Numbered from the stretch's first letter, positions 30,163 to 42,209 are shown. The stretch is 46,492 nucleotides of DNA from Coprinopsis marcescibilis (GCA_004369085.1 ML210365.1:1-46492); one strand, 5' to 3'. The notes: generated from the letters alone by a model not told the origin. Numbers and translations: made by a program.

Positions 30163-32970
30163 TCAATGCCACTGAAATTTTTGTCAGACTGCGTTTGAAC
30201 TGCAACTACTGTACACTCACGTTTTCCGATGGTAGATCCGAGTTCACGAATGCAGGCGACAAACTCATGGTTGGAGTTGGAGATGAATCGTCATATGCAC
30301 TGCTTTGGTAACTGAACATTGTCATTGGACGGTCGAGAGAAACCCCTGAAGGCGGTCTTTGCAGACGGGTTCGTGCTGCTGTCCGAGCGGTGTTTGTGCT
30401 GCTGCTGTTTGGTACCACGCGACGGGAAACCTGTTGCTGGCTGCCACCTGAAACAGGGGTTTCCTCGTGCTGACCGGAGGCAGGGGGTCGAGGTGCGTGG
30501 GGATTGGTATACCTATTCCTTCCGATCCTGGAAGACGCTTGGATAGACGTAGAAGGCAAGTTGGATCGCTGAATACCCGTGTCAACTTGATGAAAGGGGT
30601 CACCTCGTTCGTAGGCGAACGCTCGAGCACCAGGAGGGGCGGTAAAGAGTTGCTGTGGATATGTACCATCCTGGATTCGCCTCTTCCACGGCTGATCTTG
30701 AGAGGGAGGGCCGTTCCCGTTTCTGACGGAGATGGGCTGAGCGGTATTGGGGATATATGCGGTACCTATATTCGGGTTAAGAACAAAAACACATGGATTG
30801 GAATGGTAGACTCACGATGTCTGCTGGGGTAGGTAGCATCAGTAAGCGTAGAACCGGTAGTTGAATGATGTTGCGAGCCAGTTGACCCACTCGCTCTCGA
30901 TGAGCTGCTTCCCTTCTCGCGTTCCCTCTGTCGCCTCTCTCTTTCTATCTGGGCTTCAGCAATGTGTTTCGATATTTGGGCTTCTCGCCCTACGCGCAGC
31001 GCCTCTTCAGCCTTCTGGCGAGCCTCTTCAAACTGCTTGCGGATGTCTTCATCCTCCTTTTCTTTCCTTTCGCGCTCCCTCTTCTCTCGGTCTCTCTCTT
31101 TCTCCCGCTCTCTCTGTCGCCTATCCTCCTCAAGCCTGTCCCTCTGTTCGCGCTCTGTACGTTCACGCTCCTGAAGCCTCTGATGCTCCGCTTGCTCCCT
31201 CTTAACTTTCTCCAACTCTGCCGCCAGTCTCTTCCTCTCCAGTCGCTCAGTCTCCAGTTCTGCCGCCAGCCTCTTTCTCTCAAGTAGTTCACGCTCCAAT
31301 TGTTCTCGCCTCTCTTTCTCCCTCTCAAGTCTCTCCTGCTCCTCCCTGTCCCTCTCCAGTTGTTCACGCTTCAATTGTCCTAGCCTCTCTTTCTCCCTCT
31401 CAAAACTCTCCTCCCTGTCCCTCTCCAGTTGTTCACGCTCTAATCGTTCTCGCCTCTCTTTCTCCCTCTCAAGTTTCTCCTTCTCCTCCCGGTCCTTCTC
31501 TAGTTGTTTACGTTTTAATTGTTTTTGCTTTTCTTTCTCCCTCTCAAGTTTCTCCTGCTCCACCCTCAGCCTCTCTTTATCCAGTCGTTCTCGTTCCCGA
31601 TCCAACACATCCTTCTCGGCACGCTCGCGTTCAAACTCGCGCTCCCACTCAAGGTTTCTCTCGCCAACCTCCTTCTCCTTCTCCTGATCCACCCTTTGGC
31701 CATAGTACCCATTTTCTCCATTCCCGGGAAGCACAGGCCTAGCAACGGGTGCGAAAGACTTCTTCGATGAACGGTGTTTCTTGGGCTCAGCCGTCATGGA
31801 TGATCGACCGCCGGGATAGCCAGTAGGCCCCTCCTCTGGTATTGTCCCCGAACGCGTTGACTCCCTGACGTTGGAAGGGTCCACATCAGGTGGTAGCTGT
31901 CCTACAGTCGGCGTATGTGATCTATGCGCGTCGTATATATGTATTTCCTCAGATCCTCCTCCACCTCTTGAATCGCGATTTTGTCTCGCTTGATTGATCT
32001 CGTCCCACTGCTGCTTGACTCTCTCCTGCCTCTGTAACTCCTCCTTGATAGCGTTGGTATCCCGAAGAATCCTGCTCGCAACGGTGTCGGGGTCGTCTTC
32101 CACAGGCTCATCGAAGCCACCACGTTCGGGGATAAGATTGGTGGTTACAACATGTCGTGAGCCAATTGACGGCATCGATCGCATGCTCTGCTTCCCGTTC
32201 GAATGGCGGTTGGTCTTCGCATCCTCCTCCAGTGCCACATAACTCTGAGGCATCCAGATCTTGTACATCGGACTCGGAGGGGATACGGCACGTTGATCCC
32301 ATACGGGGCTCGCGCGTTCGATTGGTGGCTGCTGGATAGGCCGACTAAGAGATGCGCTCTGACTAGCTGATGTTCTACCATAAGAATGGTTGGGGAACGG
32401 ATATGAAACCCCCGTGGTTTCGGTTTCCTGGCGTATGTTTTTGCCCTTGAGCTCCGATGGCGTTGCATGAATCGTAATGGGCTCTGGCAGCGGCGGTTGT
32501 GGTGGAGGCACTGCTGGATGCGACATCGACATTGGCTCGTGTACTGGTGGCGTTGGTTGTGCAGGTCCACGATACTCCATAGGGCTCTCCCTATTCTTGT
32601 CCTGCTGGATCTGCTGGTAGATAACCTCCTGCTGTTCCCTCAAAGTGTTGATCCATCGGGATTCTAGAGAATAACCGGCTGCCCAGCGTCGTTGTTGGCG
32701 CTCATTAGCAAGTTCTAGTCTATACTGCGCTTCAGCCGAGGCAGCGAGTGTGGCCAAGGTGCGCCGATGTTCCTGCTTCAGTTGACGTTCCTGCTCGGGC
32801 GACTGTCGAAGTTCTCCATCGTAGTCGTTGGTTGCATGGTCCACCATAGCCTGTACATTCTCCTTTATCTGCGCTCTAAGCCTCTCCTTCCATTCGTCAT
32901 CCGGCTCGAGGTCGTTCATTTCAAGGGGGGTAGTTGGAGCATTCTGAGGTGGCGTTGTCGATGCTAACAT
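30163..32970 (-). CDS. Long Glu/Lys/Arg-rich coiled-coil protein
   Basis: Exons: 32970-30816, 30765-30221 and probably a 9-nt last exon 30171-30163 (Trp-His-stop) joined by a perfect GTGAGT...TTTCAG intron, giving 902 aa. Without the last splice it ends at 30206. Residues ~1-125 are helical and acidic/Gln-rich, then a Pro-rich linker. Residues ~430-690 form an almost uninterrupted charged helix built of LEREKE/LERDREE heptad-like units, a long coiled coil or single alpha-helix. The tail is Ser/Thr/Pro/Gln-rich and disordered. No membrane segment or catalytic domain is present. A structural or scaffold role is inferred from composition only. Confidence 0.8.
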
Positions 32971-33238
32971 CTACGTCGGGTGAAGACGATGAGCTTATCG
33001 ATGTTGACGATAACCAGAGTATATTCGGGGCTGTTGGGTGGTAGCAGATGAAGCGCGCCCCCCTCTCTGTAATCATAAGTATTGGGCACACCATGTTGGC
33101 CTCATGTCAGTACGTTCTATATATACCCGCTCCTTCTTCTCATCGCTTTGGTCGCTCCTTGCTGGTTCAGCATGTCCATTCTTCGTCACAAACGCGCAGA
33201 CTTCTGGACTCAAAAGAGGTCCAGGGCTCACATTTCTA
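32971..33238. other. Promoter side of the coiled-coil gene
   Basis: 5' flank of the minus-strand gene. No coding region was recognised. Confidence 0.4.
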
Positions 33239-33420
33239 ACGTCTCGCTGATAGTATCAGGTTGTCAGCAAGTCTCTTCTCCCGGATCTCAGTCATGGCCC
33301 ACTGACTGACTGATTGCGACAATACATTCAAACAGCCCAACGTAGGTGTTCTCGGAATCAGCCGCTGATTTGCTAAGAGCACCGGGGTATATGTATACTT
33401 CATTCTTTGGGTCGGTTTCA
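33239..33420. repeat. Diverged copy of the 37.05-kb upstream region
   Basis: This stretch matches 37043-37225 in order. Shared blocks include GTCTCTTCTCCCG, CAAACAGCCCAACG and CGCTGATTTGCT, separated by substitutions and small indels. It lies directly upstream of the second F-box copy and may derive from the 5' flank of the ABHD12-like gene. Confidence 0.7.
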
Positions 33421-33429
33421 ACAGCACGG

Positions 33430-34678
33430 GTTTCGGCCGGGAACACCGCTGCTCTTCCCTTAGATTTTGAGGCCTGAGGCCTGAGGAATGACACCGATAT
33501 CGACCAGGGTCCACGATTCATGCCTGTACGTATCCCCTAGCCCAGTGCAACATATATATGACTCCCGTTTTCGCCAAGTTTTCGCGGTGCATTTGGCTTC
33601 CGAAGTAGGCACGCAAGGGCCAACTTGGGCCATCTCCACCTCGTCTTTCCCGTCTTCCAGCAGCTCGCGACGCTTCCAGGCGCCGAAAGCCCTCACTGGC
33701 TCATCGCAAAGATGTGCCCTGGGCTCCTACATCCCGCCAAACGACATCTTCGATGACGATCACATAGGTTAACCCCACAACATACTATTCGACAGTACGA
33801 TTACTCCAGAAGAACTAGCTACGTTTCTTCAGATCCACGGACTCCGCTCCAGACACCCCATCCTCAAGCCGTTAACACACATTCGTGAACTTGGTCCTCC
33901 CCCGCCTTCTCCGACGAACGGGACAAGAGCAGGTTCTTTTCCTGTGCTCAAAAGGTTCAGCTATGGTGGGACGGTGGTGGAGCTGACGCACCTTTTGGAA
34001 GTCCCTTCGCGCGACACGATCGAGCTCTTGGAGCTCTCTGTCCTGTTTCCATCGTTCCCTGATCAGGACAACGACGATCCTCGACATTGGACGCAGCTAT
34101 TTGGAGCGATAAGGAACTTGCTTTGAGGCATCTGCATCAAGAACAGATTCGTTCACCCCAACGGTTGAACCTGGACTCGGACCACTATTCTCCCTGCTCT
34201 CCCTCTCCAACCTGACGTCCATCGATATCCACCTTCCATCCTGCGTGCACCTCACAGACGCGAATATCGAAGAGATGATGCTGTCGTGGCCGAATCTTGT
34301 CACCTTCTTCATACGCAACGACGAACGTCAACCAGTTTCGACCCTTACCTCAGACACTTTGCTCGAAACTCACGACAACTCAAGTTCCTCGGCGTGGAGA
34401 TTGGGTTTCAAGTCGCTTGGAACGATATTCTGCGGGTGGATGGAGGAACATACCACAACTCTCTCGAAACACTTGGGCTACCGAGGCAGATTCTCGTCGT
34501 GTTGGGAAGTGCAGAAGGCGGACTTGCCCTCGGTCTTCACATCAAGCATCTTTTCCCGAGTCTGCGTACAGCTGCTTGCCCGACGGACAATCAAATCTCC
34601 TATAAACCCTGCTGCTGTCGATGGGCGCAATTCGGCAGACAGTCTCGCTCGTCCTTACCGCAACCGTTTCTGTTATGA
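33430..34678 (+). pseudogene. F-box/LRR-like gene, copy 2, truncated
   Basis: It corresponds to about 28150-29490 of copy 1. It lacks the F-box exon and has an internal deletion of roughly 100 nt in the first LRR part. From about 33950 to 34680 it is near-identical to copy 1. Frames are broken here too: a stop soon after the HWTQLFGAI segment, and a shift before RNSRQLKFLGVEIGF. The GT that could start a mini-intron in copy 1 (CCCTGGTCAGG) reads CCCTGATCAGG here. No ATG gives a full-length product. It is a dead duplicate fused to unrelated 5' sequence. Confidence 0.75.
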
Positions 34679-34757
34679 CGGACTTCGATTGCTGTTACTA
34701 TGGCCATAATTACATGTGCTGTACGGTCAACGACTTCTGCTAATTGATAAATATTGC

Positions 34758-36332
34758 TTATACGCTATGGATATCAAAGAAAGTGTCCATCTTTTGCTTG
34801 AATTCCTCGCACCGTCCCAAGAATTGATCGATTTCGCGCCCACCACCCCCCTTCCTTGCCAATGCCTCCCATGCGTTAATTGCCCCCTGAATTTTTACCG
34901 CCTCTCCCTTGATTTTATCCGGAAGCACTGCCCCTTTGTCCAACTTTCTCACCCAGTCCACTGCCCAATCCAAAATACCCTCTGCCTCCTTTAAAAAAGG
35001 GATATGGCGGACAAAGAACCCAATGTGGCTGCTTTCGGTGAGAGAAAGACAAGCGTAAATGACATTGGCCTTGAGACAGAATGATACCTCCTGGCCCTCC
35101 TCCCCAACTACCATCACTTCTAAGCCCTCCATCTGTTCTATAAGGATAGTGGTCAATGCCCCACTTCGCGGGGTGCACTCTGTGACTTGAGGGGCCTTGG
35201 TAAGGTTCTTGCTAGTGGCAGGCCAAAATAGCCAGATCCTGATACCAGAATAATGGATTATAAAAGAACGGTCCCCATACCCATCCATGCGGGGATGAAT
35301 GACAGTCCCAGGAAGAGTCCAAGTTGAATTTGCTTGAGTCACCTCCGTTTGTTCACCGTCCTTGAAGGGGTACTGGTATCCACATGCCTTGATTCCATCC
35401 TTTGCAGTCGGCCAGATGTCAGAGGCGTAAAGGAGACTGGTGAGGGCTCTGTCGTCAGAAATTGGTTCATTGTATGAGAAGTAGTCCCGGTGAGTAATAA
35501 AATTGACCATGTCTGCCGAGATCATCTTCCTATTGGTTATGGAGTCAAAGAAGATTTCTTCGTTTTTGTTGTCGACAAGGTCAGAAAGCATTTGTCGAAA
35601 ATCAGGCTTGGGCCCAGTCCGTTCAACTGGGTAGAACTCGATGCATCTGCTGACCTCTGGCTGGTTGGGACCAATCAGAGTTGCCCCCTCTTTCTGTGAC
35701 AGGGCCTGCAGGATAGAAAGTCCCAATCTCAGCTGCATTGGCATGTGAGCTGACCTTCCAGATTGCCATCGCTCTATAAGAGGCAGTACCCATCCATTGG
35801 CAGGAACTGGTACTTGTGCTGGGTGAAACATGGAAGTGGTCAGCAATTGAGATAGAAATGGTAGCAGTTATCTTACTATATGCACGGGCTTTTTCTTTTT
35901 TCTCCTTCTTATAAGCCCTATATGTGAAATTTCCAGTCGGCTTCCAATCCCCTTCCCACAAGACTCGGTTCTTCAGTTGTGGGTGATAAACCGGAACATC
36001 CTCATCAGGCTCTCCTTGAACTGGGTTTCCCCAGCCCTCGGAAGTCTTGACATAGGTATAAGAGGCGGCCAAGTCATGGAATATATCCCCAACTTGCTTC
36101 CCATCTTGGCTTGTAGGAGGCCGGTGCGCAGAGAATATGATGTATTTGTATCGGGTGCCATCTTGCTTGACTGGAAATGTACCATTTAGAGAGTTCCGCA
36201 CGGAAAAATATCAACTTACAGTTGCGTAAGGCGGATTCGACGCCGATTTTGTCTTCTCCTGTGAAATATGAGCATTTCTGATGATTCGAGTCAAATTGAT
36301 CACTTACCCCGCTCAAGGTTGACTGTTTCCAT
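34758..36332 (-). CDS. JmjC-like cupin protein with altered metal motif
   Basis: Four exons close in phase: 36332-36308, 36258-36220, 36170-35877 and 35818-34758, giving 472 aa. The segment WTLPGTVIHPRMDGYGDRSF followed by IIHYSGIRIWLFWPAT is the JmjC-like cupin core found in an expanded Agaricomycete family. In true JmjC oxygenases an HxD/E motif binds Fe(II). Here the corresponding tripeptide is RMD, so the first His is missing and catalysis is doubtful. The N-terminal ~115 residues are a separate polar region. The C-terminal ~110 residues are helical (DWAVDWVRKLDKG, EEFKQKMDTFFD). No signal peptide is present. Confidence 0.75.
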
Positions 36333-37373
36333 GATGTTGCTGGCGGCGGACGGTGGACAAGGACGCGAGCACTTGCATTTACGTTTACAGCCACAATAAT
36401 ATCCTATGCTGTCACGGTGCAACGAGGGGCTGTCGCCTAGATGGCCTATACAGAAGAAGTTCCTGTTGTGGCCCGGAACCGTGTCGGGCTGTCGAATGCG
36501 ATTCAACGTGGCTCATGACTGTCGACAGACTCCCTTGCGCAGAGGGAATTAATTACCAGACATCCGTACTAAGTACAGCAATCGGATCGTACAGGCTCAT
36601 AGTCGATAGTATCTTTCTCTAGACCTGCTAATTCCTTCGGACCCAGTGGCATTCTTCTCTTAGGTCAGGTAGGCTGAGGTCTATTGCCGCGAAACGCAAT
36701 GTCTCCAGCTCGCTAGTTAGTAGGAAGTCAGGCCAAACTTTCTAATCTGCCGATGATTCGCCCCAGCACTTGAAAGGTATCTTTTTAGGTTGGCAGATGC
36801 GTGATTCCTTCTACTTCTGCTGCGATAGAACCTGGTTCTGAGTGATTGACTACTCTAGATCCCAAAAATTGAGCCTGCAAGCTACCCATCGATGAAAACA
36901 ACTTCCTTCACTCTCCTACCTGCTCGGTTGATGTTTCCATTAATAGCTGCTTGTGTATAGCTCACCGTGTCCGGATGACATATGTGACAGCTTCTTCACA
37001 ATTACCCAACTTCTGAATACATGAATCATCAAAATACAGACCGTTTCGTTGATAGTAGCAAGTCTCTTCTCCCGTATCTCAATCATTCATGTACAAACTG
37101 ACCGATTCAGATTTTTGCCTTCAAACAGCCCAACGGCAGGTTCTCTCAAAATCAGACGCTGATTTGCTCTGGTCTAAGGCCACTGGGGAAGACCTTACCT
37201 TTAGGAGATCTTTGGGTCGGTGTTGTGCAAGTGCAACCATGCCACTCAATGCCCATCTAATCATCAGCTCGGTCGCAAGCGCGCGACGCGCAAACACAAA
37301 CGGATATAAATGCCCCTGAAACACAAAGGCTCGATCCAGAAGCTTCCGTCTTTGTTCATTAACAACCACCACC
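36333..37373. other. Intergenic, divergent promoters
   Basis: It lies between the JmjC-like gene (-) and the ABHD12-like gene (+). No gene was recognised. The part 37043-37225 is repeated in diverged form at 33239-33420. Confidence 0.5.
37043..37225. repeat. Upstream repeat, partner of 33239-33420
   Basis: This is the second member of the dispersed direct pair, 150-330 nt upstream of the ABHD12-like ATG. It is probably the parental location because it is adjacent to an intact gene. Confidence 0.7.
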
Positions 37374-38771
37374 ATGTCGACCGCCAAATCGCCAGCTCGA
37401 CCGCCTTTGCGCGTTATGCGCTATGCTAGGCGCGTAGTCTTCGGTGCGGGTGTTTTCTACCTCGGTGCAGTGTTCCTTTGCCTCACGCCAGTAATCCAAA
37501 CTCTGTGAGTGACGTCGTCCGACCCGGAATCAAAGTCAACTGGAAGCTAACACGAGGTTATTGTTCGCCCCTTTCTAGTGTGCTGTATGCAACTCATTTA
37601 CATGTCTCCGAATATTCCAAGTTCGAGCATCCAGAACACTATGGCTTAGCCCGTAAGTATCATGGAGGAGTTCATCCGTTCTCGCCACAGTCGATAATCC
37701 AAGGAACTAGCTGGCAAGACTGTCAATATGGCGCTCAATTCTTCGGACGGCACTCGTCTTGGGGCATGGTTCATGTTCTCGGACCAATTCTACAGGAACC
37801 TGCCCCACCCACACCTACATACACATCTACAATCAGGACAATCTACTCCGCCCACCACACATGAATCCATTCAACTCGCTTCAAAGGAGCACATCTCAGA
37901 AGCCCTTCGGAACAGCCCTACGGTTCTATTCTTGCACGGGAACTCTGCGACTCGGGCCCACCACTTGCGAACCGTTGTTTACTCTGCGTTCACCGCACGC
38001 CTGGGGGTGAATGTCTTCGCAATTGACTACCGAGGGTTTGGAGACAGCTCGGGCAAGCCATCGGTAGAGGGTGTGGGCATGGATGCACGGGCGGGTTTTG
38101 ACTATCTGATTGAGAATGGAGCAAATCCCGCGAACATCGTCATTGTTGGGCACAGCTTGGGTACAGCCATTACTGGCTTACTCGCTGCTGAGCTCGGCAG
38201 GGCAAACATCAGGGTGAGGGGAGTGGTCCTCATGTCGCCGTTCTCATCTGTGCGGAGCCTCATGGATCAATACCACCTGTTCGGCTTCCTTCCCCTGCTC
38301 AAGCCACTGTCAAAGATACCCTTCTTTCCCCGTGTGGTGACATGGAGTGTTAAGCACAACTTTGATACCCTTTCACTTGTACCCGACATTAAATCGCCGG
38401 TTTTAATAGCCCACGCCGGTGAGTACGGTGCACCTTATCTTTTCTTGATCATGTTCTAACTTCCCGTCTGATGCCTATTTGTAGAGGATGACTTTGATAT
38501 CCCTCATTCACATTCATCGGTACTTTTCGACGCCTTTATTGAGTCGCATTTCCAGAATGAGACCATTGGAGGCTATAAAACAATACCCGCCAGGTCGGAT
38601 ATTGTGTCATCGACACATATTTCTGGCTACGGAACTCTAGAGCAAGTGGATCTAGGCTCAAGGCGAGTCGCCCTGCTAAAAACGGAGCGGGGTGGCCATC
38701 ACATTGGTCAAGTTGAAGGTGTGCAGGACACGATAGGTAGATTGTTTGACTTGTACTCAATGTGCAGGTGA
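37374..38771 (+). CDS. ABHD12-like alpha/beta hydrolase
   Basis: Four exons close in phase: 37374-37504, 37579-37652, 37711-38418 and 38485-38771, giving 399 aa. A basic N-terminus precedes one membrane anchor (VFGAGVFYLGAVFLCLTPVI). Exons 2-3 join into YGLAPGKTVNM and DGTRLGAWF, typical of ABHD12-type lipases. The oxyanion motif is HGNSATR, and the nucleophile elbow GHSLGT holds the catalytic Ser. Exon 4 supplies the acid (EDDFDIP) and the His (GGHHIGQVEG). The family hydrolyses lysophospholipids or monoacylglycerols at the endomembrane; the fungal substrate is unknown. All catalytic residues are present. Confidence 0.88.
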
Positions 38772-39042
38772 ACGATACCCTCTCTTCCACCATTGACTCG
38801 TACACTAGATATATGTACTATTGTTAATTACCATACTATGCGTGTAAATGTATACCCTCTAATACAGCCCTTGGTTTCCTCATTGTCATACTTTCTAGCC
38901 TATCGTTATTTTTGAGATGAAGTCTGACCGCTGGCCCCAGCATTTCTAGACCCTGCCTCGACTGATCTCGCTATCCAACAGTCCGCTGTCATTAAATGTT
39001 CGTACACCACATCCTTAATTATATCTATTTGATCCAGATTCG

Positions 39043-40812
39043 TCATGTCACATTTCCCCTCGATTCACTCTGCCGTGTTGGGAATCTGGGGATAATATCA
39101 TCTTGATCGATTTTGTCCATGGCGGATTGCTGGATTTCAAGGGAGAAACGTTGGTAGTAGGCATCTCGGAGGTTTAGCACCAACCTGCAGCCAAGGATAG
39201 GCGAGCTTGCCCCCGCTACTAGGATGAATACCTGACTTGAACCAAACTTCAGCGGATGTGGGTTAGCCTCGAATAAGCTGAAGCTGGAACCATGACTCGG
39301 TGCTTACTGGAAGGATCATGAACCAGGCGAGAATGTTCAGCAGCCCTAGCACTAGCCCGCTGTAGTTGAAACCATCAGCAAAGGAACTTGGGAGCAGGAT
39401 GGGAGTGACTCACATGAAGGGGAAAAGTATGCTATCTCGGATGAGGACTCGAACAACACGCGTCTGTTTCGCCCATGCTTGATAGCCAAATGTCCCTGTC
39501 GTCGGATTCCCTCTCGTCTCTCGGAGGTATCTAATCCCCTGAGCAAAAGAGAGCACAAATACAAGCAGCTCAAAGCCAAAAGTAAAGAATAGGAAGGTCC
39601 AGAACCAATGTGGGGTGGAAACAGGTATGCAAACGCTGAAATGCTGTGTGAAAACCACAGGAACTGTCGGGCGTTATAGTTAGCTCTTGACGACTGAGAA
39701 GGGACATTATACATACTGCTTGGCGTAGCAGAGGAAAGACCGGTCAAGACGAAACCGGCGGTGACATGGATGAGGAATCCCCCGAGAAGGATGAAAAGTA
39801 TCCGCCGGTCGTGATCCCACATGCACAATATTCGGTTGATTATGAGGCCTGAAAACAATATTTGACGTCGGTAAGATACCGATTAAGCTGGTGCGGATGA
39901 ACACTCGCCATTCATTGTCCAGAGCACGATCATTCCCAGCCATGCTTGAAATTGCAGGGCACTCTTGCCTGGAATATGCACCCAACGTAAGCCGAATACC
40001 ATAACTCCACCGAAAGCCACTCACATCTATCATCGGGGTTCGGTTACCATTGTGGTTAGCAAACGGGATTTGGTGAATTCAACTTACGCCTGTGAGAGTC
40101 GTTTCATCAGAATGGGGGTCTACATTCGCAACACCTGTTCTCACGACTACATACCTCTTCAAACTGTGCACCGGTCACCCAAAATTGCGCTGCATTGAGA
40201 AGTTCAGCCGAGGATTTTGATGAGGTAGGGGGAAGGGGACTGACATGCTGAGCCATGGCTGTGGACATCAAATCAGTACACAAGCAGCGAAGGATCGAAG
40301 GTCGCTCACATAAACAAAGCGTCCCCGACGTAACGGTTCTTGATGAAGAAAGAAGTAACATTAACGTTAGACAACAGGGTCCAACTTTCGAGCTGCTTCG
40401 ACTCACGAGAAGGTATAGGATCTTCACAAATGACCATTTCCTTTTCTATAAAGAAAACAGGTCAAGTTCGTGTCGTTTCTAATTGAAGCAGGCGCTTACC
40501 CAAATCAGCTCAACCTATCTGGATTTTAGTGTGGGAAAGGGTAATACGCTGGAATGAAACATACCTCGAGATCAAATGTAGTGACTGTAACGTCGGCGCC
40601 CCAGTCAGATCAACCTTCAATCTCCCGCCACAAAGAGACTCACGATGGTCATAAAGGACGACGACCATTGTCCCAGCTATACAGATATGAGTGTGAAGGT
40701 CTTAGAAGTTGCGTCATACGCCAAGACCAATAATCGTACCTTGCCAGTACATCCCATCGCGTGCAATCTTCGTTAAAAAGCTATGTAGTTCAGCGGTATA
40801 TTCTCCCTCCAT
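39043..40812 (-). CDS. DUF6533-like seven-pass membrane protein, copy 1
   Basis: More than a dozen small exons run from the ATG at 40812. The first are 40812-40740, 40676-40644, 40584-40565 and a 15-nt exon 40514-40500 (VELIW). Assembled motifs are VVVLYDHLTTFDLEVELIW, KILYLLNRYVG, LIINRILCMWDHDRR, HWFWTFLFFTFGFELLVF and the C-terminal LGCRLVLNLRDAYY, giving seven hydrophobic segments. This is the layout of the fungal DUF6533 family. The intron after WTMN starts with GC (AATG|GCGAGT). Between exons FEE and KSALQFQAW the frame needs 4 more nt. Two candidate 2-nt exons, 40089-40088 and 40026-40025, would supply them. It is paralogous to the 43.2-44.9 kb gene. Confidence 0.8.
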
Positions 40813-41744
40813 CTTTCATTCCGTCCTGTGATTATGTGGCCGCGTGGATGGGGCTGGATGGAACGAACGAAAGCGCCGCCTGCCAGGCGAGCGCTGTTGT
40901 ATGTGACACGAGAAGAGTGGGGGTGGACGGGAATCCCACAATTCAACTCCAGTAGTTATCTGTTGGGACGGTCCCATGTCCGAGTCCGATGCGGTTATGG
41001 TTCCCCCTGTCATCGGATGATTTGTTGCGTTCGTGACACGTTACGTTATACCGCAGGGTGCTCGATATTATTCCCAATTACGCCAATGATGCCAAACCCA
41101 ATTTATTGCCGACCTGGCCTTTCTCACGACGTGCCACCAGCAACCACGCTGACAAAAGACCCTTTCACAAGACATGGAAAGCAGGCGCAGCGTATACCTT
41201 TGAAAAGAAATTTGAAGGGCCTACGTCAAGGGATTAGTCTGTTCGTAAATGGGCTGGTACTCATCATTTGTCCGCCCGCAAAAACCATTAACCTGGAGCA
41301 AGTCGATGGGAGGATGTGGTTTTGGGATGCACATATAATAAAGATACTGATACTATTCCAAATCCAGAGTCCTTTTCGAGCTTTGTTTCTATCAGTTGTG
41401 ATCCTGTCTAAGGATAGACTTACGAATGAATTTGAAGGGAGAAAGCTAACAATGACATTTGTCATTCGATGTTCATGAGGATAAACATTGACATAAAAGA
41501 ACATCGCACCTTATTGGTAGTACGTACTGAATGAAATCCCGCGAATATCGTGGCCGTTGTGTGAGGGGACCAACATTCTAAGCACTTCGAGAAAGCACAT
41601 TAAGTTAAGGGAATGTCTGAAGATGTCTGACGCATATCAAAGATAGACAAACACCCTGATAGAATGGACATCTGATCTGATTGTACAGAGTACATACAAT
41701 GGACCTTTGAGCCTGTTGTTTAACATTTAGCAGTGTAAATGAGA
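40813..41744. other. Intergenic with an orphan long open frame
   Basis: The plus strand is open from the ATG at 40834 to 41478 (about 214 codons). It has scattered Cys and Trp and no recognisable domain. It runs divergently from the DUF6533-like gene. It is not called as a gene. Confidence 0.3.
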
Positions 41745-42059
41745 CTAATCTGGCTGACTGACCATTTTCATTTGCTGCGCAAACAGCTTACCAGACAACA
41801 TCTTGACACGAGTGTCGAGTACCTGGATGTACAAAAGCGAACCGCTGGGACCTGAAGGGGGTCGTAGTGCGATAGAGGGATCTGAATTCGGATCCGAAAG
41901 CATCTTTGGACAGGTCTGGAGACAACCCTTGTGATTCATCGAGATCGTCGAGAGAATGAGGAACCGGTCAGTGCCAGACACACCACTGGTGCCAGTGATG
42001 GGGGGCTGATAACTCCCTCGGCTTTTGCAGTAACCTTCAAATGGCCTATCGGAAGTCAT
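41745..42059 (-). CDS. Hypothetical ORF, uncertain
   Basis: A 104-codon frame with a true ATG (CAT at 42057-42059) and protein-like composition (RFLILSTISMNHKGCLQTCP; SLLYIQVLDTRVKMLSGKL). No domain, signal or splice pattern was recognised. It might be a downstream exon of the gene at 42.2-42.9 kb or an independent small gene. Confidence 0.25.
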   Translation of the reverse strand: MTSDRPFEGYCKSRGSYQPPITGTSGVSGTDRFLILSTISMNHKGCLQTCPKMLSDPNSDPSIALRPPSGPSGSLLYIQVLDTRVKMLSGKLFAQQMKMVSQPD

Positions 42060-42209
42060 GTCCAGAGTATGCCGGCACCCAGATGAGATGAAAAGGAGCG
42101 AGCTCGTCCGCGGGCGCGACGATCAATCTGAACAATACCGAGATGCCTTCCTGGAGATCCTTCCTTCCTTGACCGGTTAAAATCGTCCGAGCGAAGGGCT
42201 AGGCAGGGT

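Noticed and set aside
30964..31287. Hydrophobic plus-strand frames opposite the coiled coil
   Set aside because: They are the complement of Glu/Lys/Arg codons, which reads as Leu/Phe/Ser, and are shadows of the real gene.
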